Of a stretch of DNA of 64,000 nt, positions 26,801 through 41,800 are shown one piece after another. Origin of the DNA: Asterias amurensis (taxonomy: Eukaryota; Echinodermata; Asteroidea; Forcipulatida; Asteriidae); contig NC_092648.1 in assembly GCF_032118995.1 (NCBI RefSeq), forward strand, positions 5,285,001 through 5,349,000. Reading direction: 5' to 3'. The position numbers and the translations under genes are program-made. Numbering within the stretch: the first letter of the stretch is position 1; the number at the start of each line of letters is the position of its first letter. The notes beneath the pieces are model-generated. The model searched no databases. It was not told where the DNA came from and was given only the letters and a program-made list of their open reading frames with translations.

Positions 26801-29800
26801 AGAGGAGGGTAAAGCGCTCTTGAGCATGTGATTAGAATAATCCAGAAGACTGTCTGTGAATCTTAACCACTTGACCACTGCCCAGACCACTTAGGGGTTA
26901 TAAGGGGATAGCTAATAAGATGCAAGAAGATTCGCTGGATGGTCGTTTCCTCGATCATATGAATCTTCAATGAGATGATGCCCAGCTATTTTCTCTACTT
27001 TCAAGTGTTTTGTTTGTTTTGCTTTTTACTTTATAAGAGATCTCCTTATTAAGCTATTCACCTGGTTACCATAGTAGTCATCTTCCAAATGCAGACCTTA
27101 AAAGCTACATGAGGGCATTTGGGTTCCCGTGGTGCCCCTTAGCGCCTTTGATGCCTCTTGGTACCCTTGGCACCCCTCAGTGCAGTGCTCATTGGTGCTC
27201 CTTTATGCCCAGTGATGCCCATCGATGCCCCTCAATGCCCCCTTATTGTCCTTGATGCCACTTATTGCTCCTAGGTACCCCACATCACCCCTCACCCTCC
27301 CTTTTTGCTCCTAGGTACCTCTTGTTGATCATTGTCTCACCCTGCTGCTCATTGGTGCTGCCTGGTGCCTATTAATGCCCCTCGTTGCCCTTAGTACTGA
27401 TTGATACCTCATTGTGCCTCATCGCCAAAGGTGCCCCTTGGTATACCTTGGTGAAATTCTGGCACCCCTGAGTCCCTTGCAGTTACACTATCCTGGCTGT
27501 CCCCAGGTCTATTTCTCCCTCTGCAACCCATTTCCAACTCCCCATCTCCTTTCTGACACTTAGTCTCATGTAGAAACTATACGATTTGTTCACCATGATA
27601 TCTAGCTAAGAGTGAGATACTTATATATTTTAGGCATAAAGCTGTCTAGGTGTCTTTAGGACTTACTTAAAAAGATTGCCCACCCTAGATATACCTCACT
27701 TATCGTTAACATGTTTAAGTAAGAGAAGAGAACAACATGTCAGACCTTGATCTTCGATCTTGAAGGGCGCAGCAATTTTCTCTGGTAATGGCACTTCTTT
27801 GAGGAAAATGTAAACTTGCGTTTGGCACCACAGCAAAAGCATGGGGCACCATTGCAATCGCTTTGGATGCAGTGGGTTATTGCTAGGCATGTGTGTGTTA
27901 TGCTTTAAGCTTGAGGGGGGGTGGGGGTGGGGGGGGGCACCCTTCCTCCTTGCTAAGTGCCCTCATATGTCAATATAGATTTGGCATAATGAAAATGGTT
28001 AAAAAGCTTTTATGCCTAAGCTCACGTTTTTTTAAATGCAGTCTGTTTTGGTCATTACATCAAGATGGCAAAGTAACTAAATTGCTCAATTACACGTTTC
28101 GGCTCTTCAAAGTCAATTTTTTGTTTTCAATAGTACAAAAACCTTCAATTATTTCACTTTCTATTCAGTGAAAAAAAAAAAAAAAAGCCTGGGCGGACCT
28201 TGTGCTTTGTTTAGTGATGAGACTGCGTGAGTGATCCCCGTGCATCCGTGAGGTGAAGTATGCGTTCATTATTAGCGCGGTTCATTACATGCCGACCTTG
28301 ACTCTTCAGAGTCCATGGTACTTCGTGATGATCATGATTCTGCATCGATGGTCATGAAAGAAGAAAGAAGGAAAAGTACAAATTGAAAAAGCAGCTCTCC
28401 TCTTGGTGACTTTGCACTTTTTCCCTAAATGGATTTACGGAAAACGACTATAAAACGACTTGATGATGTCGCTCGGTGAAGAAACACAAACTGACAACTA
28501 CTGCTATTAGCGTAAAATCAAGGAACGGAATCGGGTCACTTTTTCATTCACTCGCTTTGAAACCTGAGTAATCTTCTTACAACGCCTGGTGAATAATTTT
28601 CAAAAAGGCCTAAACTCGATCCGGATTCCTGTTTTCACTTTCCTGCCCCAAAAATACAACACCTGCTATAGAATGGGATATCCCAACAGCTGCATGACAC
28701 AATAGCTAAAAGCCAACTCAACCATTATGAGTTTAGGGATGGCTGATTCATTAGTGCGCTCATGAGGACTGTAATCCCCGTTAGAGAGTGGTTGCTCCCA
28801 TGGTTGTCTTGAAATAGCGGAGAGTCCATTTTAATTTTAAGGGGGGTTTCAAGACTAGGGGGAGAGACCTTCTGACGGCATGACACATTATTAATAACGT
28901 ATCACAGAGACTTGGTAAGTTTGTGCCGACTGTCAAATTATAAAAAATCTAGCCGCTGAGGAGGTTAGAAGTTGAGTTATAATCTCATATAAGCAGATTA
29001 CCGGTGATACGTGACTGCTGAATAGAGGTGTATAATTACAGGGAGCCAGCTTAATGCAGTGTTGGTTATAATGGGGCACGTTTTGCATACATGTGGTAAA
29101 AACTTTGGACATGTACCCAGACTTATATAATCCAGTGTGTGTAAGTTCGTCAGACTCTCTTTATGTTTGCCAACGAAGGCTCTTAAACTGGTCCATGGAT
29201 CTTGGCACGTTTCCAGTGTGGCCAAGATCCATGGCCGACTTTTTGATTTTCCTTTCTGTCAGTCGGTGATTATTGTACATCGCTACAAGGGTTTTAAGTA
29301 GTCGTCAAAAGATGTCAACAGTGGCCTAGAGAGGTAGCTTTGACATGCTTTCCGCCCCATCCCAGTGAATAGGACCGTTCAAGATTAATTCCTTGTACCT
29401 CATCCCCCCCCCCCCTTCCCCACATCCTTCATTTCTTGTACAAATCAAAGAGTAAATGTTTCTCCAATCTTGTCTCCGGGGGTTGATATATGGATTAAGA
29501 AATCATCTTGGTACAATATATTTAGGATAGCAACTTTGAGCCTCATTTTGGCTTGTAAGGACCCAATTTCATAGTGCTGCTTAAGCACAAAAAGTAGCTA
29601 AGCACAAAAAATGTAGGCTAACCAGAATAAGGTTACCAGCCAAAGTACCTTGTCACATACAATCTGTGACTAGTATCCTGTTTATTCTTGCTAAGCATAA
29701 AATTGTTAAGAATCACTTTCTGCTTAAGCAGCTCTGTGAATTTGGACCCTGGTGTTAATTCCTTTCAAGTCACTCTTTGACAAAACAAATATCACAACAA

Positions 29801-32800
29801 ATATAAATTGAACATTAAAAAAAAAAAACAATGATTTCTAGTGTGAGAACATCAGGCAAATTAACTTTGTCCCCTCTTTGCAATAATCATATACCTTACT
29901 TGGTAACCAGTAATGGGGAGAGGTTGATAGTATCAAACATTGTGAGAAACGGCTCCCTCTGAAGTGACGTAGTTTTCAAGAAAGAATTAAATTTCCACAA
30001 ATTTGATTTTGAGACCTCAGAATTAGATTTTGAGGTCCCAAAATCAAGCATCTGAAAGCACACAACTTCATGTGACAAGGGCGTTTTTTTCTTCCATCAT
30101 TCTCTTGCAACTTCGACAACCAATTGAGCTCAAATTTTCACAGGTTTGTTATTTTATGCATATGTTGAGATACACCAAGTGAGAGGACTAGTCTTTGACA
30201 ATTACCAATAGTGTCCAGTGTCTTTAAAAACAAATCTCAGGTTCAAATTCTGGGCATAAAAACTGATATCTCTTTTACATAGCCACGTCATTTCTAAGTG
30301 AAATGCTTCTCAAAATGCTTATAATTAACTATCAGAAGCTGGTAGGCTCAACAATAAGTTTTTATTGCCATCTATATTAAGAGTTATTACCAAACATAAA
30401 CTTAAACATGATGAGCAGCAACAAATAAGCTCACTAGCCTACCTAGATATTTTCATTTAGGGGGGGGGGGAGGGAGCACCCAGAGGCAAACACATAATAG
30501 TAGGGGTCGAGGTTTTTGTTTTCTTTTATTTATTTATTTATGTTATTATTAATTTGTGGTGGGGGGGGGGGGGGGGGGGCTTTTGATGTATTGAACCATA
30601 TGCATGTTTTCCCTTCAATCTCAATGGAGGCAAGGGTACTGAGTGGGGGTGGGGGGGGGGGGGGCTCTTGCCACCCCTCCCTCACCTGCTAGTTATTTCA
30701 CTGTTCATTGTAGACCTTGAGCTTTCACGATTCACCTCCATGGACAAACTTAAGTGCTTTGCATTCTTCAATGAAAAAGCCTTGGATAACTTGCACATAA
30801 TTTACTAATAACTATTACATCAATGGTTTCTAATCTGCCGTTCATAACATGGACACAAAATACTGGTCCCCATAATAGAAGACCTTTGAGATGCTGGCGG
30901 CAGCAGACATAACAGTATTTTTGTGCAGGCTCTGAGCATGCGCGTGCATGCTCAGTACTGCGCACGTAGGTCTGAGCACGTGCAATACTGTGAAAAAGGA
31001 CTACTTAAAGCCATTGGACACTTCCGGTAAACAGTATTGTCCAAGGCCCACACTTCGTATACCACAACTTATATATAAAATCTGTGAAAATTTAGGCTCA
31101 ATCGGTCATCGGAGGCGGGAGAAAATAACGGGAAAACACACCCTTGTTTCCCCATGTTTCGCCGTGTCATGACATGTGTTTAAAATAAATCCGTAATTCT
31201 CGCTATCGAGAATTGATATTGTTTTAATGTTTTCTCAAAAATTAAAGCATTTCATGGAATAATATTTCAAGATAAGTCTTTCACCATTACCTTCTGTAAA
31301 CCCTGTAAATTATTTTGTAAATCTGTGAACTTTAAAAAAAAATTCTGTACCGAAAGTGTAATCTCATTGTGGCTGAAAAAAATGAAAGTTAAAAACTCTG
31401 TATCCAGGTTCAGAAACAAATTTGAATCACATTGGCATCTTGGCACGAAGGGCTGAAAAGCAAAACAATACATGCCGGTTTAAGTATTATCACTAGCCTT
31501 GTCCAAGGCTTTTTACGCAAACAACGGCGCGCTCAGAATTCACGAACTGCATAGATACTATACTGCACGGTACATAACAGTACTTGATATACCGTGGGGT
31601 CGAAGCATGGTTTTTTGAGGATTTTGAACTTCGTACAAAAGAAGTCTCAACAGATTCGGCCTGGTTGAGGTTGAAACCTCGAAAAGCCATGCTTCGACCC
31701 CACGGTATCAAGTACTAATATGTACTTCGTGCAGTATAGTATCTATGCAGTTCCTGAATTCAGAGCAGGCGGGTGCCAAGAGCTTTTGACAAGGCTATAT
31801 TATCACAGGCAGGTCGGCCTTGGTTAATATGACACGGCCTACCAGACACTCAGACTGTGGTAATATAATAAGTACCCTCGGACTGGTGCCACCTTAGCGG
31901 AAATCATTTATTATCAGTGAGGGGATGCCGGCTTTACTCACTCGCACAAAGAGGATAGCCAATCCACCCCCGAATACAAGAATGGATGAGTCCGTTTGGC
32001 TATTAGAAATAAAGAAGCATCCATTTTTCACAGGGGTAGTTGTATTGAATTTTGTTTTGTACTGCACACTGATAAACAACAAATCTTAAATTTGATCTTT
32101 TAACATTACTTTGTCTGTTCAGTTTTGTCTAACTGAATTATTTTCAAGTGAACACATTTGTTAGTGTGTGTGTTTTGGACATGTACATGTATGTATGTAT
32201 TGTTAAAAAATATACAAAAATCTTCAAATTTATAGTTGTTTTTTTCTCTATATGTGATGGTACATGTATGGTGGCAAGTTAAGCAGCACGTTTTGTACTA
32301 TTTACTCAATCAAACTGTAAATTGCTGATTAAACGTTTGCTTTTTGACAGTTATTTTGTACTCTGCACCCCAATTGCTAAAATGCAATGTTATTAAGTAT
32401 GGTGTATCAGCAGTCAACCTCCATTGCACACTGTTTGACACTCCAATGCATGTCATCAAATTGAACTCGTAAATTGCATGCCACACAGCTCAAGAAGAAA
32501 CTAATATTCACCCTCTGTATACTTCCTGCAATATATATCCCCTAATTTTCCCTCGTAATTTTCCCTGTAAATCATCACACGGCTGATAAGAGACAGCTTG
32601 GTTGAGAAGCTCAAAACCCCATGTCAACAATAAACATTGCCCCGCAACGTCACCCCTACAACAGTGTGTTTGGTACTGTAGTTGAACCTCTGGTTATAGC
32701 CTTTGAGCTCCACACACAATTGCCGCATGAATGGGGCCCTCTGGTTGAACTGCTCAGAGTTAACAGGCCGGTCACCCAGGTTGAAACTCGGGTCAGTTGG

Positions 32801-35800
32801 TGTTCGCCTGGCACTGAACTTGCCCTTGCACACACTGCGGGGTTGCTGGTTAATTTACTGTGTGTGTGTTTGCTTTTGTTTGAGAGTACTTGTAGTGCTA
32901 TAGTGTGTAGGCTGCGTACCACACATTCAGATAGCGGCTGCCACTGCGCTGTCATTTCCAACAACCAATGACTATCTACTATCCTTGCGAAGCTAGAGGG
33001 GTACGGGGCGAGTGTAATGCACAGTGTGTCAGTGCACTGTCAGTGGACAGTTAGAGAGGGTTCTGACCTATCGCCATAGTGTGATTGATCTTACATGGTG
33101 GAAGTACGGCAAACTGGTCATTGCCACTCGGCTGTTTGCGGGGATGAACGGTGAAGCTTAGGGGGAGAAAACACACACAAACCCGGTGGAGCATCATAAG
33201 ATACTCACCATGAATAATGAAAGAAGAACTGAAGTGTTGATTTTAGGGAGGGCCAATACAGCTGGGAGTACTGTGTGAGGGGCTTGTCTATTTGGAACCG
33301 CTAGAGTGTTTGTGCAGTTAGTCAATGGCTCTTTACCCCCTCTAGAACGCTTGTAGGCTTTCCTGTGATATCACCGTTTATGTCTCAATGAACAAAGCTG
33401 GGTTTTTTTTTCTCCTTTTTTACCAGGGTCCAATTTCATTGAGCTGCTTAAGCAGACAATATTGTTTAATATTTGCTTGCTTAGCAGAAATGGGCAGGAC
33501 ACCAATCACAAATTGTACAAGAGCCATGGTATTGTGGACGGTAACTTTATTTTAGTGAGCATAATTTTGTTGTGCTTAGCTACTTTTTGTGCTTAAGCAG
33601 CTCTATGAAATTGGGCTCTGTTCTGTTGGATTAAAGACATGAGTATGAATATTTATCAGAAGAAAAACAAGCCTCACCCATCCATCTTATTTTAAAGCTT
33701 ACATAAATTGTTATGGTACAGTCATCCTTAAAAACATTTAAGAGGAAGATCTGTTGAATTAAGGGAAAATTGTCTTTTTACAATTCAGAATCCCACTATT
33801 GCTGTGACTAGTTCCCCGGTCATTTGTTGCTTAGCCAAGAAATTTGGTAAGCAGTATTTTTTTGCTTTACAGCTTTATGAAGTTGGCCCCTGGCTTGGAT
33901 TATTTTAAATGTAAATAAGCAGTTGAACACATCCAGTTAAAAAACAAATTATCACGTAAATTTGATTTGCCTTGGGGAGTCAGGTTGGGATGAGGAGGTT
34001 AATTAAGAGAAAGGTATCTTTAAAGGCACTGGACACCTTTGGTAATTGTCAAAGACCTCTCACTTGTCGTATCCCAACATATGCAATAACAAATCCGTGA
34101 AAATTTTGTCTCAATTGGTCATCGAAGTTGCAAGAGAAAAATGAAAGGAAAAAACACCCATGTCGCAAAAATTTGTATGCTTTCAGATTCCTAATAAAAG
34201 GCTTCAGGCCTGGTCTTTTATTTGTTGATATCAATATAAACCACAAGGGCTTCAGGTCTGAAGTCTTTTATTTTTTGAGTGAGAAATCTTTCTCAAAAAC
34301 TACGTTAGTTCAGAGGGAGCCTTTTCTCAGCAGCTCTCCATTGCTCGTTACCATGTAACTTTTTATGTAAGTTTTTATGTTAACAATTTTTTTTATGTTA
34401 ACAATTATTTTGAGTAATTACCAATAGTGTCCAGTGCCTTTAAGTTCACTAGCAATGATTGTTTCTCAGCAGTCAGGTCAGGTTGGGTCCACCTCCTGAG
34501 AGTTCAGACCACGCTGATGTTTTTTATGCGCCCTCAATGATCTATACAAGAGTTGGCCGCTAGAGGCGTCTGTACATACTTGTCCCGGTTTCCCAAACCA
34601 TGGCCGTACCCCCTTTCGATATGGATTTCAGCTTCTCTGTCTTAATTTAATTCAGCACATTAATAGGGATTTGGCCTTACGAGCAATGCACTGGCAAAAT
34701 GGTCATGCCTCTTTACTGAATCTGCCCGTAGAGCAATGATCTGCCTGACGATCAGGAACCTCTGATTGGTCGTTATTCACCATTTGGCAAGCGGTCACTG
34801 GCCAGCGACTTACATGTCCTGGGAAAACACTGTCCTGTATTTTTTTAATTAGTTTTGAAACTGTGTCAGGGTATAAGATAAAGGTGAACCGGTGTCACTG
34901 GCTAAAAAAAAGTACCGTCGCCGCAACCTGATCTAGCCCGGTAAATGAGGCCAGGAAATCTCAAGTGTTCATCCAGTATAGACTTTCTAACCCACCTTCC
35001 ATGGGATCCCCCTGGGCTGAAGAGAGACAAGTGTCTCTGACCTACTTTGAGTTGCCTTTTTTTCCCTTCTCTCCTTTCGTTTTTCCACGGGCAAGCCGGC
35101 TTCAACCTCCTCTTGCCACACTTCCATGCATTGTGCTGAGGTCAAGGAGTTAAACCAGCATCACAATGAGTTCAACAACTACCTGGTGCTGCTAGTCATG
35201 TACCATTAACCCCGGTTAACACTCGAGGTGGCGGATGCCCTCCGAGTTGACCAGCTTTTCACCTTTTCAGGGCGGGTCACACAGGGTCATCGTCACCTGG
35301 CCTGTGAGTGAACCACGATCGGGGCGCTTGGGAAGACAGTTACCTCATCTCACATTGTCCTCTTGACAGAGAGAGGTGAACGCACCGACCGATATGGGTG
35401 CTCTGTTTCAGGTTACCGAGGGGGGTTGTGATGATGATGATGATGGGGGGGATGATGAACTTAGGGAGGATGTGGAGCAGAGCGGGCCCGGGGCCCTCCC
35501 TGTATCAACATGACCCAGCTTTTTTGGAGGAGCAATATTGTTTCCCGTCCGTGTCTGACAATAGTTTCCCATTAATGAGAACGGACTTTGATAATAACAC
35601 TCGCTCGCCGATGACAGTTTTGTGTACGCGGCTTCGTAAAATTGTGTGTAGATTGAAAAAAATTCCCTGAAGTATTCCCCGTTACAGCTTGAGGAATCAA
35701 TGTTCTGATGAAGTGATGTTGAGTTTTTAGAGTTGATTGAGGGATTTAATGTGTTTCATGTTTTCGAGTGAACCTATCTGTACTCTGGGACAACAGCAAA

Positions 35801-38800
35801 GTATTGCTTTGGATGTTATTGTATGCGACACTCTTGTTTGACGGCAGTCGGCTTACATTAATTGAAATGTTCAGCTTGGTGCTGCTGTATGACATACATG
35901 TTGAGCAGAAACATCGTAAAAGTGTAATGGAGGTTATACTGGTGGGTTTTTGTTTGACGGTTGAGGGACCTGTGATTTTTCGGGAAGAGTTCAGCTCGGT
36001 TCATACTTCCTGCGAATTCGAATGCGATGCGAATTTGACGTGAGTTTGACGTCACAACTCTGTTTTCGCAGCGATATTCGCAAGAGAGTTGAGCACAACT
36101 CAACTGCTGCGAATTATTCTGCTCTAGCAAAACAAAGGGTGTGGGTTCGAACCACACCCAAGTGCTTTGACGGTGGATTTCTTTGTACAGAAATACAACA
36201 CTGTTTTTTTTTGCAGAAAATACTGCACAAATAGCATCACTTGCCACCCCTCTCTTAGTTCCTTGTTTTAGTAACCCATGCACAGTAGACTACTACACCT
36301 ATAAAGGAATGTACCATTTTGCTACAAAAATAGGGGTGTTCTGTGTTACTGATGAATAGAGCAGACTCCATCCGATAGTTTAGATACTTGATTTGTAATT
36401 GTGGGTGAAGCAACTTAAATCAATTCTGACCACTTGTTTACTGATGTAATTATTTGCAGCATATTTTTTTTAGACAGATGAACAGGGCCCAATTTTATAG
36501 AGCTACTTATTAGCAAAAATGAGCAGGATACCAGTCACAGGTGAAACATGTGCAATGGATAGTGTTATAGCTGGTAACCTGTTTGCATAATTTTGTTAGC
36601 TATTTCTATTTCTTGTTCTTATAGCGGCTCTGAGTGTGCAATTGGGCCCAGGTGTGTGATTTTGTTTGCGAACTAATAGCAATTTGTTTTGAAAAATGAT
36701 TGATGGTAGATACACTGTGAACAAAACCAACATGCAAATGACCCGGATGGGATTCAAACCCATGACCTTTGCATTGCTAGAGTAGATGTCTTACTGCCAT
36801 GTTGTTTTATTTATTGTAATTGTCATAAGTCACTGGGGAACAGTATGCACTTACATAGTACGGGAACAGAATAATAAAACATAATCAATTTTGTTTTTTG
36901 TGTTTTTGTGAAAGCTTGAGTAATTTTAGTGAAACTTGTAGCTTTCGTATTCTCAACTGGGAAAAACTGAAGTGCCCTGAGAGGTTCACAGTACGCTGGC
37001 CTGGAATTTGGAGGAGCTCTTCCATGTCACCTCCTCCATTTCTCAGGTCATGGCCTTCTTACCTCGGAATAAATCTTTCCAAATTTATTCATTTTTTTCC
37101 TGAGGCGTCTTCAATTGGGGAAAATGGTCTTGCTAATGTATTAAATAAATTCCAGACCTCATTGTCTTTACAAGTAGAGTGTTTTTAAAAGTCTATTTAA
37201 AAATAGAAAGTACAATCCAAAAATCAATGTGTTTCTTTCCTATTTGTCCGATGTGTGGACTGTTTGGTTGAGGGGGGCAGAGGGCAGGCATGATACTTTT
37301 CCTACTTTAGTCTGATTTAAGATTTGCTTACCCTTCGAAAAATCAGATTAAAGACACTGCACACTATTGGTAGTTGTCAAAGACTAGCCTTCACAGTTAG
37401 AGTATCTCAACATATGCATACAATAACAAACCTGTGAAAATTTGAGCTCAATTGGTCGTTGAAGTTGCGAGATAATAATGAAAGAAAAAACACCCTTGTC
37501 ACACGAAGTTGTGTGCTTTCAGATGATTGATTTCAGACCTCAAATTCTAAATCTGAAGTCTTGAAATCAAATGCGTGGAAAATTACTTCTTTCTTGAAAA
37601 CTACGTTACTTCAGAGGGAGCAGTTTCTCACAAGGTTTTATACCATCAACCCTCTCCCCATTACTCGTTACCTAGTAAGGTTTAATGACAATAATTATTT
37701 TGAGTAATTACCAATAGTGTCCACTGCCTTTAAATAGCCTGTGTACATGAAGGTCAGCCCTTGTACATGAAATGTTCCTACTTTTTTCCTTGGACCAAAT
37801 ATCAAGCCTTAGAGGGGTTGGTTTGCCTAAAACTGTGCACAGATAAGAAACACAAATTACAATTATTTTTGTTTTTTCTTCTTGCTGTGCCCGAGTTGTC
37901 CCCAACTGTTTTGCTCAAAGTTGTCCCTCCTGCTCCCCTGGGCCGTACACCTATGTTCTTTGCTGTGTCCTTGGCCACATGCTACCTCTTAAAGTGCTCC
38001 TTGCGTAGTCAGCTTGCCCCTTAGTGAAATGAAGTTAAAGACTTACAGAAATCTTTTAATTTAGCTTTCTGACAAACCGCAGATCCCACTTGGCACATTC
38101 CATCTTATGAGGGGAGGGGGTATTTTGAGAAACAAGTATAGACCCTCCCCCAGTACTTGCCCTCGAGTGAAATGAAGTCCAAGACTTGCAAAATTCTTTA
38201 AATTTAGGCTTTTGAAAACCTCGGCTCATTCCATCTTTGTATGAGGGGGGTTTTGTTACTTAGAGTAACCAGTACAGACCCCCTCCCTGTAGATTGCTTT
38301 ACCTGAGCCACTCCTAAATGGAATGGCCCACTTTCACTCGGCAGAGTCAGTGGATGTAGGTCATGGCTGATGTTACCGCAGCTTAGATGTTGCCGTTCTG
38401 CCAATTGATGCTGGTACACTTGGTGTTCGGTTGCTTAGAATGTTCCACATTATTAGGTGTATGTGTCCCTTTGATATCCAGAGACACCGTGTGACAGTTA
38501 TCTAATTTAAGATTATAGGGATATATACATATCAGTGACCCAGTTTCATCAAGCGAGTAGGCACATGAATTTGTGAAACACAAAAACAGGCATGGTTTTC
38601 TTACTACTGATGTTCGGCCTTTATTTTTGCCCTTGGAAAAAGTAATAAATTAAAAAAAATTGATTAAATAGCCTGAAAAGTCTTCTAAATTTCACACCAT
38701 AAACAGGCATGATATTCTTCCTACTTACTTAAAGCCATTGGACACTATTGGTAGTAGTCAAAGACCAGTCTTCTCACTTGATGTAGCTCAACATATGCAT

Positions 38801-41800
38801 AAAAAAACAAACCTTTGAAAATTTGAGCTCAATCGGTCGTCGAAGTTGCGAGATAATAATGAAAGAAAAAACACCCTTGTCACACGAAGTTGTGTGCTTT
38901 TAGATGGTTGATTTCAAGACCTCAAATTCTAAACTTGAGGTTTCGAAATCAAATTCGTGGAAAAATACTTCTTTCTCGAAAACTATGTCACTTCAGAGAG
39001 AGCTGTTTCTCATAATGTTTTATACCATCAACCTCTCCCCATTACTCATTACCAAGTAAAGTTTTATGCTAACAATTATTTTGAGTAATTACCAAAAGTG
39101 TCCACTGCCTTTAAAGCCTGTAACTGGGATTTGCCAAGCAGACATATAAAAGCAAAGTAATAGACGTTGAATTTGCATCGGGGATAAAGAATATTCATTT
39201 TGATTTTACCCATACACTGATGTGTGCTAGCACTGTGTACTCAATACTTACCCGAAGTTCTGTGGAAAAAAAAAATCACATGAATATTACTCGGGTGGGA
39301 TTCGAACCTACGACCCTTGCAATTCTAGAGCAGTGTCTTACCAACTAGACCACCGAGATTGCCCGGTAGCTAGAGACAGTTGTGAAGTGTTAATAACAGG
39401 AATCAATATAAACCTCAATCTTACCCTCAATTCAAGCTGTTGTGAGTTTCTCTGATCTTTGAGTCTTATTGTTTTTGCAGGATGAGTTGCAGACCACGAC
39501 AAGGAACTACGAGAATCAACTGAGTATGATGAGTGAGCATCTGTGCAGTATGAATGAGAAACTCACCTCACAGAAGGATCAAATCGATGCACTGAAACTC
39601 ACTGCCAAAGTAAGAACAAAATGAGTTTTGATAACAAAATGTTGTAATAGATGTTAAAATTGCACTGGGGATGAAGAATATTCATTTTTGGTGTTTACCC
39701 ATACACCGATGTGTGTTAGCGCTGTATACTCAGTACTTTCCTGAGTCCTGTAAAAAAAATTGAAAGGCAATTTGAGAGCAGTGTCTTACCAACTGGACTA
39801 CCAAGATTTCTCGGTAGCTAGAGGCAGTTCCAATAATAAAATGTTCTTCTTATCAAAGAAAAACAGTTATTAGGGTCAATCTCAAAGCTAGTCGAGTAGT
39901 AAGTCCATACCAGGGTCCAACTTCATAAAGCTGTTAAGCAGAAAATACTGCATGACAAATTTGTTTGAATGATCTTCCCATCAAGGGAATTCGGCAAACT
40001 CCCACAAGGGATATAAACGCCAAGCTGGCAACAGCAAATCTCTTCTTCTTTTTTTCGCTAAGCAAAAGTTGAGTGAGGCACCAGTCACAATAATGTGAAT
40101 TTTATGTAAGCTTGGCTGGTAACCTGTTGCTATTAAGCAATATTTTTCTGTGCTTAGCACATTGTTGTGCTTACAGGCTTTATGAAATTGGCCCCAGTAC
40201 AGCCCTCAAGAGATATAATTCCATGTGATATACATGCACTGACAGGTCATAAGATGTGTTGATAGACTAATGGGCATGTGGGGACTGTTTGCCCGAAATG
40301 TTACACTAGATAAAAACATGAGTACCAATTTATATCAGTGTAAAAGATATTCATATTTGGTTTATACCCATATACACCGATGTCTGTTAGCACTGTATAC
40401 TCAGTACTTACCCGAGTTCTGTGAAGAAAAAAAATCACAGGCATATTACTCGGGTTGGATGCGAACTCACAACCGTTGCAATTCTAGAGCAGTGCCTTAC
40501 CAACTAGACCACTGAGATTGCCCAGTAGCTAGAGGCAGTTCGAATCCTAGTGTAAAATATGTTTGTTGCCTTCTCTGTCCATGCTTTGCCCAATTATTCG
40601 CCACTTTTCTGCCAGAATGTTGAGAGGGCAGTTGCCCCATTGGGAGGGCAGTGTCTCCCCCCCCCCCCCCCCACCCTCCGCTCTTACATACACGGTATTA
40701 ATTTGGCCGGTAACCTGAAACTGCCATGCAGGTTATTCTGCTAAGCATAAGTTTCTGCTCACAAGAAATGTGGCTCGTTATCAGAGCTATTTGATGGATT
40801 TCTGTTTCTGAAGCAATAAACTGATGTGCCGAGAGGCTAAAATGAAATTGGGTTGTGCCAAAAAAGAACTAATATATCGTGTTCATGTTTTATTGCCCCA
40901 GATTATAGGATTTACTGCTCTATTTGGTAGCTGAATAATGACCCACTTGAACTTGCTCTTTTATTGGATTGAACGGTATCATAAAATTGTCATTCCCAAT
41001 AAGTTAATACAATGATTGACTGATCATACGGGCTGATGAAGGATCAGTGACCTAGTTCTTGAGCCTTGCCGCATTGGCATCATTGCATCAACACAAGAGG
41101 GCGCTATTTGATCAGAGGGGTTGTAAATAAAATATGAGAAATGGGTTTGTAAAATAATGATGCAGGTTGAGAATTGGATTTGCCATTCATGTTCACAAGA
41201 GGGCAGCAGAGGAAGAACTTAGTGTGCAGTTGTGCCCTAAAGTGTGAAGAATATAGAAAAGCATTGAGAAAAAGACTGTATTTCTAGTGTTCATGCAAAT
41301 TAATGCAGTGAATTGCCATTACATTATTGTCTAACTATTTCTCTGACTTGGTGTATGGTTATACCATTTCTGACTGTTTTGTTTCTGGCGTGTTGTGGCT
41401 GCACGGTTAAAGGATTTGGGTACTTTTTGTAACACATAACACAATGTCCACAGATTTACATTAAACTTACAACGTTTGAAGATAATGATAGTAGAGAGCG
41501 CACATGTACCTTAAAGAATTGGTTGCTGAGGTGCTGTAGTTTTTGAGAAATGAATAAAACAATGTCTTGAAAATCTGTTTCTACATGCTAAAACAATTTT
41601 CGTTTGATGATCACTGAGACGATAATTATTTCCATGACATTGTTTTTCTCATTTCTCAAAAACAACAGCACCTCAGCAACCATTTTTTTTTAAAGGTACA
41701 TGTACGCTCTCTACTATCATTATCCTCAAACGTTGTAAGTTTAATGTAAATCTGTGGACATTGTGTTTTTTGTCGTACAAAAAGTCTGTATAGATCCTTT

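Larger units (their letters stand above)
14810..39480 (+). other. 24.7-kb PPP1R21 intron
   Basis: Bounded by cag|gtaggt and tttttgcag|gat. It is filled with SINEs, TTAA MITEs, palindromic elements and minisatellites listed separately. Unique stretches (16.63-17.96, 20.16-22.25, 25.15-25.77, 27.48-29.55, 32.0-33.4 and 34.45-36.48 kb) contain only short, compositionally unconvincing open frames, so I see no nested protein gene. Confidence 0.8.

Noticed and set aside
35858..36283. 141-codon minus-strand frame
   Set aside because: Overlaps inverted-repeat-like sequence (GCGAATTCGAATGCG region) and has no recognisable protein features.
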